This document shows positions 44,246-56,900 of a stretch of DNA of 64,000 nucleotides, piece after piece. The first letter of the stretch is position 1. Every line of letters starts with the position of its first letter. The position numbers and the translations under genes were made by a program. Source of the stretch: Ambrosia x helenae (lineage: Eukaryota > Streptophyta > Magnoliopsida > Asterales > Asteraceae); assembly GCA_030844895.1 (NCBI GenBank), contig CM061226.1, positions 47,314,238 to 47,378,237 on the forward strand. The letters are read 5' to 3'. The notes beneath the pieces were generated by a model. The model did not search any database. It was not told the DNA's origin and worked only from the letters and a program-made list of their open reading frames with translations.

Positions 44246-45620
44246 CCGAACGCTACCAAATACTATATATGTAGTATGACGCAAACCATAACCAAAAAAC
44301 CAGACGATCCATAAAGCTAACCGTTGAACAACAACAAAGTCGGTTAGGGTTAAGTGAGGTTAATAATGATAATAAACACTCAATAGTTTCTAAACTAATA
44401 TAACATTAGTCTTGAAGTTCTTCTCATAAATTTGTATGTATAAAAAATATGAATTAAAATAAAATACAAGTTTTATACTTGGAGTAATATTATGTTAAGA
44501 AATTGTATATATAATTTTCATTGAATAAATGTAATTCTAACGAATTTAAAAAGACTATTAAGTAAATATCAAAATAAAATTAAATGTATATGAGTTATAT
44601 ACTTAATAATTATGTGGTTAAAACTTTTTGATTTCATAAAACCAAAGACCCAAATAAATAAATAATACAACATTTCATGTACCGGTACATAATTAGCCTT
44701 AAATATTCAGTTTTTTTCGAACCTATAAATTATGATGTCAAGCAAGGGGAGGAAAAACCAATTATAGATTGTTGTTTTATTCCCTCTTAGTTTCATCATC
44801 CGTTGTCACATGGTATTTCCACAACCACCTCAGATGGATTATCAAATCCTAAAAACATTAGTAGCTATTTACAGAAAAACCAAAGTTATACTAGATTTCC
44901 AGACCATCAAATCTCGTTGTGTGCCACCACAAAGACTCGTGATAGCCGCAATTGTTTTCTAGGTGCAAAAAAATAGAATTGCGTATGATTTCATTTGGGT
45001 CTAAAGAAAGTAATTTTGTTTGATGTTAAAGCGATGTATAATTTCTAACTTTTGTCTTTACTTGTAAATGTCATGGTGCGGTGGAGTGCACATAATTTTC
45101 AACTACTTGATTGTCTAATGTTTATTGTAGAGAGAATTTCAATAACAACTACAACATGTTTATTACCATGTAAATCTTAGTTCTATTTATCATATGAACA
45201 TAAGTTGTAGAAATTTTAGATATTTTGTAAAAATAAAGCTTTTGAAAAATTTAGAAATTTCAAGGATTTAAAGATATATTTTATTTGGTTATGATAACAA
45301 AATCCCCCTATTGCCTATCCACGTTAGATTTAAATAAATATTATCATGAAATTTGATTATGATAACAATATCCTTATACATCAATAATATCTTTGAATAA
45401 AAGTTATTTACAAGGTTGTGTACATAAATACAAATGGCATGTAGGTTGTATAACGATCTTCCGTGGCATCCCCACTTCATTAACCACTTGATTATCTTAA
45501 CCATTTTGTCTTTCAGTTGCGTATTGTCAACTCTACTGCAACATGCGGGCTCCACACTGGTATATGATAAATATAAATACTTGGTCGAGTTTCATTTCCC
45601 ATAACTATACAATAGTTTTC

Positions 45621-45623
<3 letters not shown>
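44240..45623. other. AT-rich stretch without recognisable features
   Basis: No credible ORF, LTR edge or Helitron end was found. The small ORF at 45289-45555 on the minus strand has no protein-like features. Confidence 0.5.

Positions 45624-45675
<52 letters not shown>
45624..45675. repeat. TA microsatellite
   Basis: About 52 bp of uninterrupted AT, just before the old LTR start. Confidence 0.9.
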
Positions 45676-45679
<4 letters not shown>

Positions 45680-45682
45680 GTG

Positions 45683-46370
45683 TGTCACACCTCATGTTGG
45701 TGGCACGTTTAAAAAACGAAAAGATATTTTTAAAGACGTCATTTAATAGTCATAAGTGTATCAAAATTCTGTCCCAAAACAACTTATAAGTTTACAAAAT
45801 ATTTCTAAATAATATCCCCCAACTCGGAGAGATTCTAAAAAAATCTCTTACCAAAAACCCGGTGTCTTATCCTTGACCATCAACATGTTGTCAGTGGCAA
45901 GCGTCCATAATTTCATTTACCTAAAAGATATGCTTGAAAATGTTAATATATAAAAATATATTGGTTAGTTCACAGGTTTTGACTCAATTAAAACACTATC
46001 AATTGAAAAACAGTGCGTATAATATTACCATGAAATGGGTATATTAAGTATTATGGTTGCTACCCTATTAGCAACGCGCTTCCATGAGCATGTAACCTAC
46101 TCTTGGCAATTTTTTAACCTTACCTCGCAGTCGCACATTTTTCTCGGATACAATGTATAGATTCCGAATATTATTCCCCCGGTGGTATTTACCTACCAAA
46201 TAGACGCTCTCTATTTCGAGTGGGCCTCATCAGGTGACAATAATACTATACACATATTCTGTAGTTCTAACCTGAACTAATGGTTATAGCAAACTAGCGA
46301 GGACTACGTGCCCTAAATGGCTATTTACCGTTCCTTATGGGTTCATTACATATACACTTTTCATTATATA
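45683..46370 (-). mobile_element. Old Tekay-like LTR, first segment
   Basis: It starts TGTCACACCTCATG and keeps landmarks of the LTR at 18941 in the same order: CCTAAAAGATATGCTTGAAAA, GTTAGTTCACAGGTTTT and GTGGGCCTCATCAGG. It is much diverged. It breaks at 46371, where a Helitron begins, and resumes at 51097. Further pieces lie at 51097-51880 and 52302-52738. No partner LTR is visible, so it may be a solo or truncated LTR. Confidence 0.7.
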
Positions 46371-48589
46371 CTAGTAGGAAGCCCGCACGTTGCCGCGGGA
46401 GCGATAATATAAAATGTTATATTCTAAATATTTAGTTTAATCGATTCTCTCGTGTATCGCGTCCATAGGATTTATGTACTCTGACTGAGCCTTAAAATTA
46501 TGCTCCTTAGGCCTTATAAATGGGTATTGGTCATATTAATGTTATGGAGCCGAATGGGTTAACAAATTTAATTTTTAAATGGATAATTATTGGCGTCAAC
46601 TTTTAAGTGTTAAATGAGTTTCTATTTAAAAAAAGACACACACATACACACATAGGAATTTTTACAACAACAAAAAATTGTGCCCATGATAAAACTGGGC
46701 TCGAGCCGCGTAGACTCCCCGGCTTGACCCATAGCCGTCCGTGCTCTCATAATATATTGCATGGTATGTATGTTGGTTTCCTTATTCCTATTATATATTA
46801 GAAAAGTTTATTTTATTACTTGTTTTTATTTTTATTAAGTTTTGAGTTATTAACATCAATGTGATCTATCTATGTCATAAGTCATACACATGTAACATGT
46901 AACATATAAGTGATAATCTCACATTAAAACTATGTGGAATGCATGATAATGTGTTGGTAACTATAAATACTCTAAATCATTATGTCCCCCATCAAAATTA
47001 TATGTTTTTTAATCAATTCAGTATCGAATTCCATGTTTAAATATGTTTGAAATTAGGGGTGGAGGTTAGTGGTCGATTGAGGGTGCCCGCCCCACTCCCG
47101 TTTTCTTTGCTCAATAGTGTAAGTTTACGTGTCATTGGCCTAAATTTTTATACGCAATATTGAGTCCAACCCCTCCTATTTTAAGGGTCATCGCTGACTG
47201 TCGTTATGACGAGGATCCGGTGTGTGCAAAACACTTAGAACCATGTAGCAAACTTACCATGCTTCTAATCAAATTCTCACTTCTAAATGAGCATGAATTT
47301 CCCTACGTTTCAATACTTATTTTAAAAGGCATAACATAGATGAATAACCCATTAAAAGCTCAATTTAGATTCATGTTGCTAATCAACACAGGAAATGAGT
47401 TCAAAAATCATTAATCAAAGTTGCAGACTCTAATTATACAGCACAACTAAATGATTGTAACCCTTGATATAGTTATTTTAAAAAGCATAACATGCATGAA
47501 TAACTAATTAAAAGCTCAATTTCTAGTCTATGTTAAGACTAAAAGATTGATGTTACCAATCAAAATAAATCAGGAAATATGTTAATAAATCATTAATCAA
47601 ATTTCTAAGTTATAGTTATACAACACAACTAAATGGGCGAACCAATCCTCGTGATTGAAGATTTAAACACTTTTATACTCTATTTTAACCGGACATAGCA
47701 TAGATCAATAACCAACAAAAAAAATAATTAATAGCAAAAAAACATATCAATTCACGTGTTTTCTATAAATTTAGTATTTTTTTTTCTACAATAACAACAA
47801 ATCTTGCTTGATAGCAAACTGGAACTCGTCTTACCCGGTCTAGGCGAATTATTTAGACCACTCGCCTGAAAAATAGCACTGAATTTGTATTATAAAATCA
47901 AAGAAACACAAAAAAAAATCAAGAACATATAACTATAAAAACAATAAAATAGAAATCCAACCTTAGCAACATCAACAAATTGTCAATCAGAGAAGAACCA
48001 GCAAGATGCGAACATCTAGGTGATGGGTATGGAAGAACTTATAGTTTCAAGAAGATGGAGTTATGGAACTCGAAGAGACGATTTCAAATTTCCAAATTAA
48101 AATTTTGGTTAAAGTGAATTTGTTCTTTATTACAATGTTATGCGAATGATGATTGGAATGTGAACTAATCACCATTTGTGTAGTTAATATTGTATTCATT
48201 ATGATGAACCACCAAGGAAGATGAAAGGCTAGTATGAATTGAATTGATTAAGATGGCCCTAAAGTGTCATAAAAGTTTGATGAATGTCCAACTTTAATCC
48301 CTCTAAATTGGCTTTAAGTGTATTGTAAATTATGCTTAAATATTTGTACACAATACAAAATTACAATGTTGTACATCTTTGGACATAATATTTATCAAAC
48401 TCTTTGGAAGGCACTCAAATTTTATTTACAATGTATACAACTTCCTAATAATCGAATATGCTATATTGGACACTATATAAAGGTAAAACTTGGACAAAAA
48501 CAAATTGTATGCCAGGCAACCAAATCCTAACTCGGCCTGTTTCAACCAAACAAACTGTATTAAAGCATCAGTGAAATAAAACGACGGGA

Positions 48590-48720
48590 AGATACTACCG
48601 ATCCAATATCGATCTCCAAGAACATTTTCAGCTTAGCGTTGTGATTCTTATTGGAAACTTCCCTCAATTTCCCAACCTGCAGTTCCAATACAGTTTTGAG
48701 TTCAGCTTGTTAATAAAACC
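48590..48720 (-). other. Exon-like fragment inside the Helitron
   Basis: On the minus strand a peptide AELKTVLELQ, then a splice-like CAG|GTTGGG, then KLREVSNKNHNAKLKMFLEI is readable. It looks like a piece of a coiled-coil gene, which Helitrons often capture. It is short, and I cannot identify a parent gene. Confidence 0.3.
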
Positions 48721-48768
48721 AATAACAACATGATAAATATTGATCTCAAATATAGATAAAACACATTA

Positions 48769-49115
48769 ACATTTATAAAGGATAGTAGCAATTAAAGAAA
48801 AACAATTCTGATTGGGTTTCCTACAAAGTTGTTGAAGGCCGATTAGGACGATGTGTGTGGTTCTGCCTCTTTGGCCATACAAGAAGTGTTGAAATTGAAT
48901 AGGCATACCAATTCTTTAGCAACCTCATACTTCACACCATAACATTTATAAAAGATATTAGCAAATAAAGAAAAACAATTCTGATTGGGTTTCCTACAAA
49001 GTTGTTGAAGGCCGATTAGGACGATGTGTGTGGTTCTGCCTCTTTGGCCATACAAGAAGTGTTGAAATTGAATAGGCACACCAATTCTTTAGCAACCTCA
49101 TCCTTCACACCATAA
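48769..49115. repeat. 173-bp tandem duplication inside the Helitron
   Basis: Two near-identical units (from 48769 and from 48942) run from ACATTTATAAA to TTCACACCATAA. On the minus strand both encode the phrase AKELVCLFNFNTSCMAKEAE, so the unit may be a captured coding fragment. Confidence 0.8.
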
Positions 49116-49371
49116 ATATTTGATGAATATAAGTAAGTATATGTTTCCAACAACTAAAGGTATATTATTAACAATGTAAAAGGACCAAAATTGACAAATC
49201 AATAGTAAAACAAATCGAGCGATGAAAAATACCTAGAATTGGTTAAATGGAGTTTCTTTCTGTATGCGAAAGCTATGAACTTTGTCGTGGTTTGCATCAT
49301 GAGTAACCTAGACATGTCAAGTAATGATATTAGTAAGATGAGTTTCTTGAAAAGTAAAACAAGTTGTAATA

Positions 49372-50817
49372 TCTATATTATCTTATTAAGGAAGAGTGAT
49401 GTACAACATGGTCATTTTCATTTCCATACAACTTAAGAAGCAACATTTACAACACATTTAAGCGTGAAATTTAAGGGTATTATGGGCATAGTTGTGACAA
49501 TTAAGACACTTAGGAGAGTATGTTTGTAATTTTACCATCATTATCTCACTCACAACTTAAAATTCCATTCCAATCCTACCCTCATGACCATACTAATAGA
49601 TTATCCATTGAATTGTCTTGAAATTTTTTTTTAATGTGTTTATTGGAAGGAAACAAAGAGTTAGTATCATCAACCTCTTAAGATGTAACCACCTTCATAA
49701 AATCTAATTAAACCCAATTTAATGTTGAAATTCATAAAACTCTATAAAACCCAATTCTAGATTGGATTGAAAAGGTCATTGTACAAATCCATTCTTTTAG
49801 CTTTTTCACACTCTACTCGTTTATACATTCTTCTGAATTTACTCATTATACATTGTAGTGTTAAGATTTCTTACAATAACAGGCAACAGTGCTAAATGGT
49901 AATTGGTGATGCTAAAATACTAAGGTAATTAAACTGTTTTTGAATCTTTTTTTCTTCTTTTTTGTAATTTCACAAATTTCAATTCTCACATTTTTATTTT
50001 AATCGGAAGTTGAACATAAGTGCTTCATATTCCGGTTTACCGAAATCCATTTATGGAAAAAACTTATAAATGTTATTCATGCTTCTGTTTGGGTCCAAAT
50101 GTATGTTAAAGATTTTTTTTTCATTCCCATATCTGTCATACTATCTTTGGCTTATGTTTTGACATAGTTTAGTAAAGAAGTTCGATAATTTTCATGTCGA
50201 CCCTACGAACACATCTATCTAAACATGTGTTCGTGACATATTGTAATGTGTGTTTTCGAGCTTCTACACCCATTAATCTGTGAGTTTGATGAATGTGTGT
50301 TTCTTGAACTGTTAAATAAAAACGATCTTGATCTTGTTAATGTGTGTGAGTTTGATAAATTTGTGTTTCTTGAACTATAGAATGTTGAAAGAGAACCAAC
50401 AAATGATGGGTCTCGTGACACTACTTCTAGGGAAAGATGAAAAGAGAACAAAAAGTTGACTCAAGAGACAAACATGTGTTTTATATATGACATATACTAG
50501 CTATCATTCTTCATTTTTCTTTAAACATTGTGTCTTGTGTTGGTTAATATCTGGTATGGGAATGAGTTTCAAGGGGAGACATAAGCATGCCAAAAAATCG
50601 CTTAAGAATAGGCGTTTTTAGTGGATCATGGGAGTTAGTACATCAACTTAGTCATCCTACAAGTGGCTAAGTATTTATTTCAGAATGACTCATTTGAAAC
50701 ACAAGGTTGGGTACTTAGGTGTAGTATTATATTTGCATTTTTCGCTTTATACATAATCACATTATTATAGTGCAAGTTGTATTTGGATCCCGCAGCAACG
50801 CGCGGGTAAACCCACTA
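49372..50817 (+). mobile_element. Second Helitron nested in the first, opposite strand
   Basis: The 5' end TCTATATTATCTTATTAAGG follows an A at 49371. The 3' end has hairpin CCCGC (50789-50793) / GCGGG (50802-50806), then TAAACCCACTAG ending at 50817 before a T. No Rep/helicase ORF. The 3' end is strong; the 5' end is chosen by motif and the AT-target rule. Confidence 0.7.
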
Positions 50818-51096
50818 GTAAGTTTATAAGAAGGCAATGACTATAAATGAGTATTTAAGAGTAAGGAAATGGGTTTTATTAGGTGTTATGAATGTAGGTT
50901 ACATCTTGAGAGACATATAAAGTTTGTATTACACACATATACAATGTGCATAACATGTTATACATGAGGGGCAAAAAGGGTAGGAAATGATAAAAATATA
51001 GAGATTTGTAAAGAGTCTTTTCATATGCCATCTTAAAATAGAGGTGATTTTACCCTTTTGCCCAACTAGAATGTATTATATAGTAGTAAGTATAGA

Positions 51097-51880
51097 TTAC
51101 AACACATAACTTTATAGCATAACTTTCCCCAGGTTTCAGAAACATAAAAGAGTAAAAAAGGGTCGTGAAACTCACCTTTGTGTAGCATACATAGGTTTCC
51201 TAGAAAAACAAAGACTATCCACACTATCTATACCTACACGAGCCCTAATAACATAAGACCCTTGTATTTACCATGCGTGTTTATCCGGCAAGATGTACAC
51301 CCAGCCCCCAAACACCACTTTACGTTTACCAATTTAATTTAAAATTACCAGTCCTAGGTCCTGTTGGGGATGGATTACATTGTTATTAGTAACCTTAAGT
51401 TCCATTCAAGTTTTACTCTCTACTTAAATATTACTTGTATATTTTTTATCTTCCTCGACTTAACCCGCTTGTCAGTATATTTATCTTCCATCAAAATAAA
51501 TATACCAGCACATATCATTCAATAGCCTTCTCGAGCTAAGTTTTTTTTATTATTGTTGTTAAGTATATATTTCTTATATACTTATATTTTCCCATATACT
51601 TTACCGTACACGAATTTACATAGTGCACCTTAAAACGTTATCTCTACCATTTTTCCACGTAGTAAGTGTCTTGCATATACTTATTTTGATACATGAAATA
51701 ATTTTATACTTCATTGTATTGTTTACACTTGACTATACTTATATGTTTTTATCCATGTATGTCCCAAACCCTTAGTTCTAATATTCAATATCATCTAAAA
51801 CACAATAGATTGGTGAAATCAATATATCGTGGTGATTCAAGAACAAAATAAGAACAGCGATTAAAACCTTCTCAATTGCA
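51097..51880 (-). mobile_element. Old Tekay-like LTR, second segment
   Basis: It continues after the Helitron with landmarks shared with 19680-19900: GGGTCGTGAAACTCACC, GGCAAGATGTACACCCA and CCTAGGTCCTGTTGGGGATG. It is interrupted at 51881 by a SINE target. Confidence 0.65.
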
Positions 51881-51898
51881 TACGATTACACACCAATC

Positions 51899-52283
51899 AT
51901 CATCATCATCATCATACTCAGTTAATCCCACCTATAGCAAAGCTAAGGTAGGGTTTAAGGAGGGTAAGATGTAGACAACCTTACCTTTACCCCTAAGAAT
52001 AGAGAGGCTACTTCCAGTGAGACCCCCGACTTGATGTAGTTTGGTATCAAGCTTTAGACATAAGGCACAAAACACTTAGCAATCGGGACAAACCCGATCG
52101 GTGCATGTACCCCTTTGTCTTTTGGCTATCCACGCCACCACATGATGCATGATTAACCGTCCGTCGTTTTTAACGTTATTTTCACGAAATTAGTAAAATA
52201 ACGTTAAAATTAGTGCAACTTTACTTTTGCCCCCCCCCACAGGCCACACATATATATTATATGCGCACACCGTAAGTGGGGCG
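51899..52283 (-). mobile_element. SINE with an Angio-domain-like 3' end and 18-bp target duplication
   Basis: The minus strand carries GGTAAGGTTGTCTACATCTT, ACCCTCC..ACCCTACCTTAG and GGTGGGATTAACTGAG, followed by a (TGA)n tail. This matches what I know of the Angio-domain at the 3' end of many plant SINEs. A weak pol III B-box-like GGGTTTGTCCCG lies near the middle. The TSD TACGATTACACACCAATC is perfect at 51881-51898 and 52284-52301. It is inserted in the old Tekay-like LTR. Confidence 0.85.
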
Positions 52284-52301
52284 TACGATTACACACCAAT
52301 C

Positions 52302-52738
52302 GTCTCATACAAATAGAAAACTATGTTATGAACCGCTAACCCTATAATGAAACTCAGTAACTAGTTTAAATACCTTGTGAGGTTCTCAAATGGGCCTACA
52401 TGGCCTAAGCCTTCGAGAACCCACAACCCAAACTAATCATAGCCAAAAACAATAGAACCGAGAACTATCCCACATATTCGAAAACCACAAAACAAGGCAT
52501 AAACCTAAATATAGTCCCAATAATCTCACCCTAGGTTTATGCTCCATCTTCAACTAGGGCTTTCGTATCAAGTGTGGATTGGCAATAACATTTCCAAACA
52601 TCCTTGTCTCTACTTGACTCTCTAGTCTACCGCACATCTTAATCTTGATTATCGTTGCAAAGCTCTAGTCAATGACTTTCCACATGCTGCATAGTCATCT
52701 ACAACGTTTATTTGATTTTTGGATAGTACCTGAATATC
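52302..52738 (-). mobile_element. Old LTR remainder, uncertain
   Basis: The sequence follows the SINE target without a break and is presumably more of the old LTR, but no clear landmark of the young LTR was recognised. It ends where Athila-like sequence begins. Confidence 0.35.
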
Positions 52739-53319
52739 TGATGTGTTGAGATTTACACATGTTTTACATGTGCATTTACACCCTTTTTTTTGCACCAAAA
52801 CCATGATTTTATCATAAGTTTATCATGATTTATCCTTCTTTTTTTATAATTGCAGGTTTCAAGTCCGAGAAGTCAAAAGGGGAGAAAACGGCATAAAAGC
52901 GAAGGAATGGAAGACTTAGAAAGTTGAAGCAGATACAACACGGCCATGCACCTGCTCTCGGTCGACAAGTCAACTAGAAGCAAAACGTCAACACGCATGG
53001 GCAAGCATGGGCATGCCAACATACATGCACGACCGTGCTCAAGTCCACTGGTCTCAGAATGTTCCAAAACCAACCAAAACTGAAAATACGGTTATCTAGG
53101 TGGCAAGCATGGGCATGCTCATCATTAAGCACGGCCGTGCTCCTCAACTAACATGACAGAACCTGCAAGCAAGGACTCTGCACTGCTCCAGATGATTTGT
53201 ATGGGCGTGCCAACACCCAAGCACGACCGTGCTTGAGATGCCAGCTTGCCTATAATTAGAGGCCTCCACTTATCACTTTGGCATCCCATCCAATCTCACT
53301 ATCTACTTTCTACACGAAG
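52739..53319 (+). mobile_element. Athila-like LTR fragment
   Basis: It starts TGATGTGTTGAG and has the TTGCAGGTTTCAAG stretch and repeated dyads of the type GGGCATGC and GCACG[AG]CCGTGC (~52940-53240), which are familiar from Athila-type LTRs of dicots. It stops at 53319, where another LTR begins. The 66-codon minus-strand ORF here is a shadow of the dyads. Confidence 0.55.
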
Positions 53320-53958
53320 TGTAACACCCCAAGAATATATATTTAATTTATAATCCGTAATCCGGGACCTAAGTTAAAACCAAATAAATCCCGATTCTTT
53401 TCTTTAAACCAACATTATAATGGGAAAAAGAAAACCATGTTTTATTTCATTAAATCTAAAAATCATAACTTAAGGGACTAGATGTGCCATATTGTAGAAG
53501 TTAATAGAGGCACTATAAGTGGCATAGGGTGGAAGTCGACATACTAGTTTGATATGTCGACAACCACACCAAAACACACATAGACACTAAACACACACAA
53601 GGTTTTTAACCCAAGAACAAGCTTGAATCTTGCTTAATCAGAAGAGATTTCACATGCATTAAGGCTTAATCGGTTCATCTAACTCCTACAAACATCTAGG
53701 CGGCTCAAGTGGAACCATGGAAATCAAAGGCGAAACCAACACTCGCCAAAAGGGGAAGCTATAAGGTACGTCAAGGTTCTCAAATATTTTCTTATAGAAT
53801 CCTCGCTCTCAGATATAAGGTAGTATTCTTATGATGGGAAATCGTGATATATGTAAATTTAGATATAGACTTTCAATAGACATGTACAACCGAAGCATAC
53901 GTAGTCCCCGGGGCTATATTGGCGGAGGTGTTGACTAAGGATCTTACAAGGTCATACC
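53320..53958. mobile_element. Start of another LTR, cut off by the next insertion
   Basis: TGTAACACCCCAAG at 53320 is an LTR-like start that differs from the neighbouring family after the first 14 bases. It is cut at 53959 by an LTR beginning with the same 14 bases. A short reading near 53915, AEVLTKDLTRSY, recalls the end of Ty1/copia RNase H, but is too short to rely on. Confidence 0.45.
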
Positions 53959-54927
53959 TGTAACACCCCAACCGATGGCGGAAACATCGAGGTGTCACGT
54001 ATGAATGATTGTTCAATAGCACATGGTATATATTGAAATTTTAAGTACTTTATTCATAGCATAAATATCCAAATGAAACATTTTCTAAAAATCCAAAACT
54101 TCTAGTACATAACATGAAATAAAGCAAACAACTTCAAATAACTTCAAAATAATTCTTCAAGCATACTCTAAGTCTCAGCTTCATTATTACCTGAAACATG
54201 TTAATTTTGAAAATATTTTTGGGTCAACAAAAGTTGGTGAGAATTACATAGGTTTGAATGTTGAATAAAAAAAACTTGTACAATTCGAGTGTCATGGTAA
54301 GTCTAGTCCATATGTGAAAACAAAACTACTAGGTAAATCGGGTGCATAACTTGAAATCATGTGTTAAAAGTGTGTAAGCATGTTTCTCCCCCGAAAACAA
54401 AACTAATAAAAGTGGGGCCGTGAAACTCACCTTAGGTTGCGTCTGTTGTGTTAAGAAAGATCCGACACGCGTGTGATAGCCCCAACTAGTGGCGACCTAT
54501 CAATGAGTTTACATAAGTGTGTTGACTACTAACCCAAAGGCTAATCAGTCCCCAATTGTCCAAACCGTGACCGTGTATGTTGAAAACATGTTTAAACGTT
54601 AAACCGACCAAACCAGACAAAACCCGATATCCCATGTGTTAGCCCCATACAAGATATCATGTAACATTTCACCCTATCTAGCATAATGCCCAATTAACGC
54701 ATAAACAAGTCCGAACATGTATAACTAAGTCATTGGACATGTCACGGGATTCCTAACATGTTCCTAGGTGTCAAACAATGTTTTAGGATGTTAAAATGCA
54801 CATATGACAGCAGTACACGCGATTAGGAATCAAACATGCAATTAGGAAAAGTCAACTGGTGATTAGAAGTGTAATCGCCTGATATACTAGTGATTGGGCT
54901 CCCAATCGCCTCCTGTTACACGCGATT

Positions 54928-56194
54928 TGTAACACCCCAACCGATGGCGGAAACATCGGGATGTCACGTATTGATGATTGTTCAGTAGCTCATGGTAATA
55001 CATATGTTTAAATAATCCTTTATTACATTACAATATTGAATTACATTAAGGTCTAATACATCAAACAAACAAATGAAACTTAAAACTTCAAATAACTCCT
55101 CATGCTAGCTTTAGACTTCAAACATCAATATTCCCTGTTGAGTTTGGAAAAATGGGGGGGTCAACTAGAAGTTGGTGAGAATACATAAGCCATGTTAAGC
55201 AATTAAGTTTAAGAATAAAAGTTTAGCAATTCATATGTCTATCGTAAGTTTAAGTCTACATGAATAAACATGAAATGTTGAATCGACATAATCAAACCTC
55301 CGACTAGTTTAGGTCCATCCCGTCATCCACGGTTCACCTTAATAATATGTTGGAACGATAACAATCACCCACGCTACCTATGTAGGAGGTACACGTATCC
55401 GGGTGGGATTGTCAATACAATAGATCTATTATTGAGTATCGCCGGCTTGGCCATAGCTAATGATTATGTAATGTTGAAACTCGTTGAAACTGTTGTTGTT
55501 GTTGTCTAAATCATGAGGCATTAAAGTTTACAACTAGACATGCATGTAGAATTGCTTAAGTATAATGTTGCAAGTATGAAGAATTGCATAAACATGGTTA
55601 CGTAAACTCACCTTAGCAAAGTATTAAGTCTTGAGAAATAGAATATGTGTAGCCCAAAAGTTGCCAATTACAAGAGCTTATAATCAAAGCTTCAATTGTA
55701 GAAGTAATAGACTATAGAAGAAAGGTATGAGGGAAAGTTTAATCGGATTGAAACAATCGATTTAGATGTAACACCCCAACCGAGTGACGGATGTCACATT
55801 AGAGGTGCAAAGTATAATGGGTCATAGGTGGGTTTTTATACTAGTTTTGGATTCAATTAGCCATTAAAATTGGTCAACACCATAAAGTAAGGTTTTATGA
55901 TGAATTGACTATTTGACTAAGACTTTGACTGTTTGACTAAGACTTTGATTATTTGACTCAAGGCTTTATTTAAAAAAAAAATCATGTATGTGAAAAAAAA
56001 AGAATTTAGAATCATATTATTATTATTATTATTTATATACATTTATGTATGTATATAAGTTGTGAGTTAGGATAAATAAAGACTTAGGCACATTTGTATA
56101 ATATTAATGATAAAGGTGTAATAAAAAAAATATATATATATATATAAGGGCTTTTTATGTATTAAAATTTTGGGGAAAATTTTGCGATGTTACA
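54928..56194 (-). repeat. NA-2 LTR, left copy
   Basis: 1267 bp; it differs from the right copy mainly by a 37-bp insertion at 55767-55803. It keeps a W-box cluster near 55905-55957. Confidence 0.92.
55767..55798. mobile_element. 32-bp TG...CA insertion with 5-bp target duplication
   Basis: It starts TGTAACACCCCAACCGAG and ends GGATGTCACA. It is flanked by TTAGA at 55762-55766 and 55799-55803. The other NA-2 LTR (near 59306) has one TTAGA and no insert. The ends are those of an LTR, so it looks like an integrase-type insertion reduced to LTR tips. Confidence 0.75.
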
Positions 56195-56689
56195 GTCTCC
56201 CCTACTTTTGGAAACTTCGTCCCGAAGTTTATTGAAAACACAGGGTTGAAGGTGATTGGGTAGAAATTAGGACAAGGGTGGTTTGGGAAGTTTCGAGTTA
56301 AGGCATGGCATAAATTTATAGGTAACAGAATAAACTGTTTCGAATAATTTGGGTAAGAGTTTTGATATGTGTGAGTTTTAAGGGTTGGATTAGGTTCATC
56401 TGAAATAGCAAGGAGAATAAGAATCTTAAGTTTTTAGGAGTCCTAAAAGGAATGAGTTGATGGACTATTGAAAGACTAAATGAACTACCAGATAACTAAG
56501 GTTTATAATTGGTCAACTACCGAAAACCTTGATAGAATTTCACACTACCTTAACGTACCTGTAAATTCATGATTACGTTCCGGACCGCAATCACCAATTT
56601 ACCTTACATTAGGGTTTTGTGTCCTTCTATAACTCTAGACACACATGTAAAATAATATGATTAACCATGTATCCAAAAATGAGTCCAAC

Positions 56690-56900
56690 GGTTGAGCAGG
56701 AAAAAGACTTCTACCAGGCAGTGAGTAGGAACCTCTACCGATTGTTGAGCAGGTGCGATAGCCTCTACCAGTCGTTGAGCAGGCTGTAGGGCCTCTACCG
56801 ACTGTTGAGCAGGCATGATGACCTCTACCAATCGTTGAGTAGGTTATTTGGTACTCAACTAACTGTTGAGCAAGTACTTCATCCTCTACCAGTTGTTTGA
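56690..56900 (-). repeat. 30-bp tandem repeat inside NA-2
   Basis: Imperfect 30-bp units starting CCTCTACC, with the GTTGAGCAGG core, equivalent to NA-1 7001-7180. The clearest four lie at 56732-56851. The minus strand is open (56635-56913), with a 10-residue repeat including CSTVGRGPTA. No known protein is matched. Confidence 0.8.

Larger units (their letters stand above)
46371..51096 (-). mobile_element. Non-autonomous Helitron, 4.7 kb
   Basis: Read on the minus strand, the 5' end is TCTATACTTACTACTATATA at 51096 and the 3' end has the hairpin CCCGC/GCGGG (46399-46395 and 46386-46382) followed by CTTCCTACTAG ending at 46371. Flanks read T on the right and A on the left of the plus strand, as expected for AT targets. 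The surrounding old LTR continues on both sides, which independently supports the borders. There is no Rep/helicase ORF. It contains a second Helitron and a 173-bp tandem duplication. Confidence 0.82.

Noticed and set aside
46660..46760. tRNA gene suggested by CTCGAGCC/GGCTTGACCC
   Set aside because: No acceptor stem or T-loop could be drawn, and the sequence does not fold as a cloverleaf by eye.
53915..53958. Ty1/copia RNase H tail (AEVLTKDLTRSY)
   Set aside because: Only about a dozen residues, with no copia domain upstream; likely chance.
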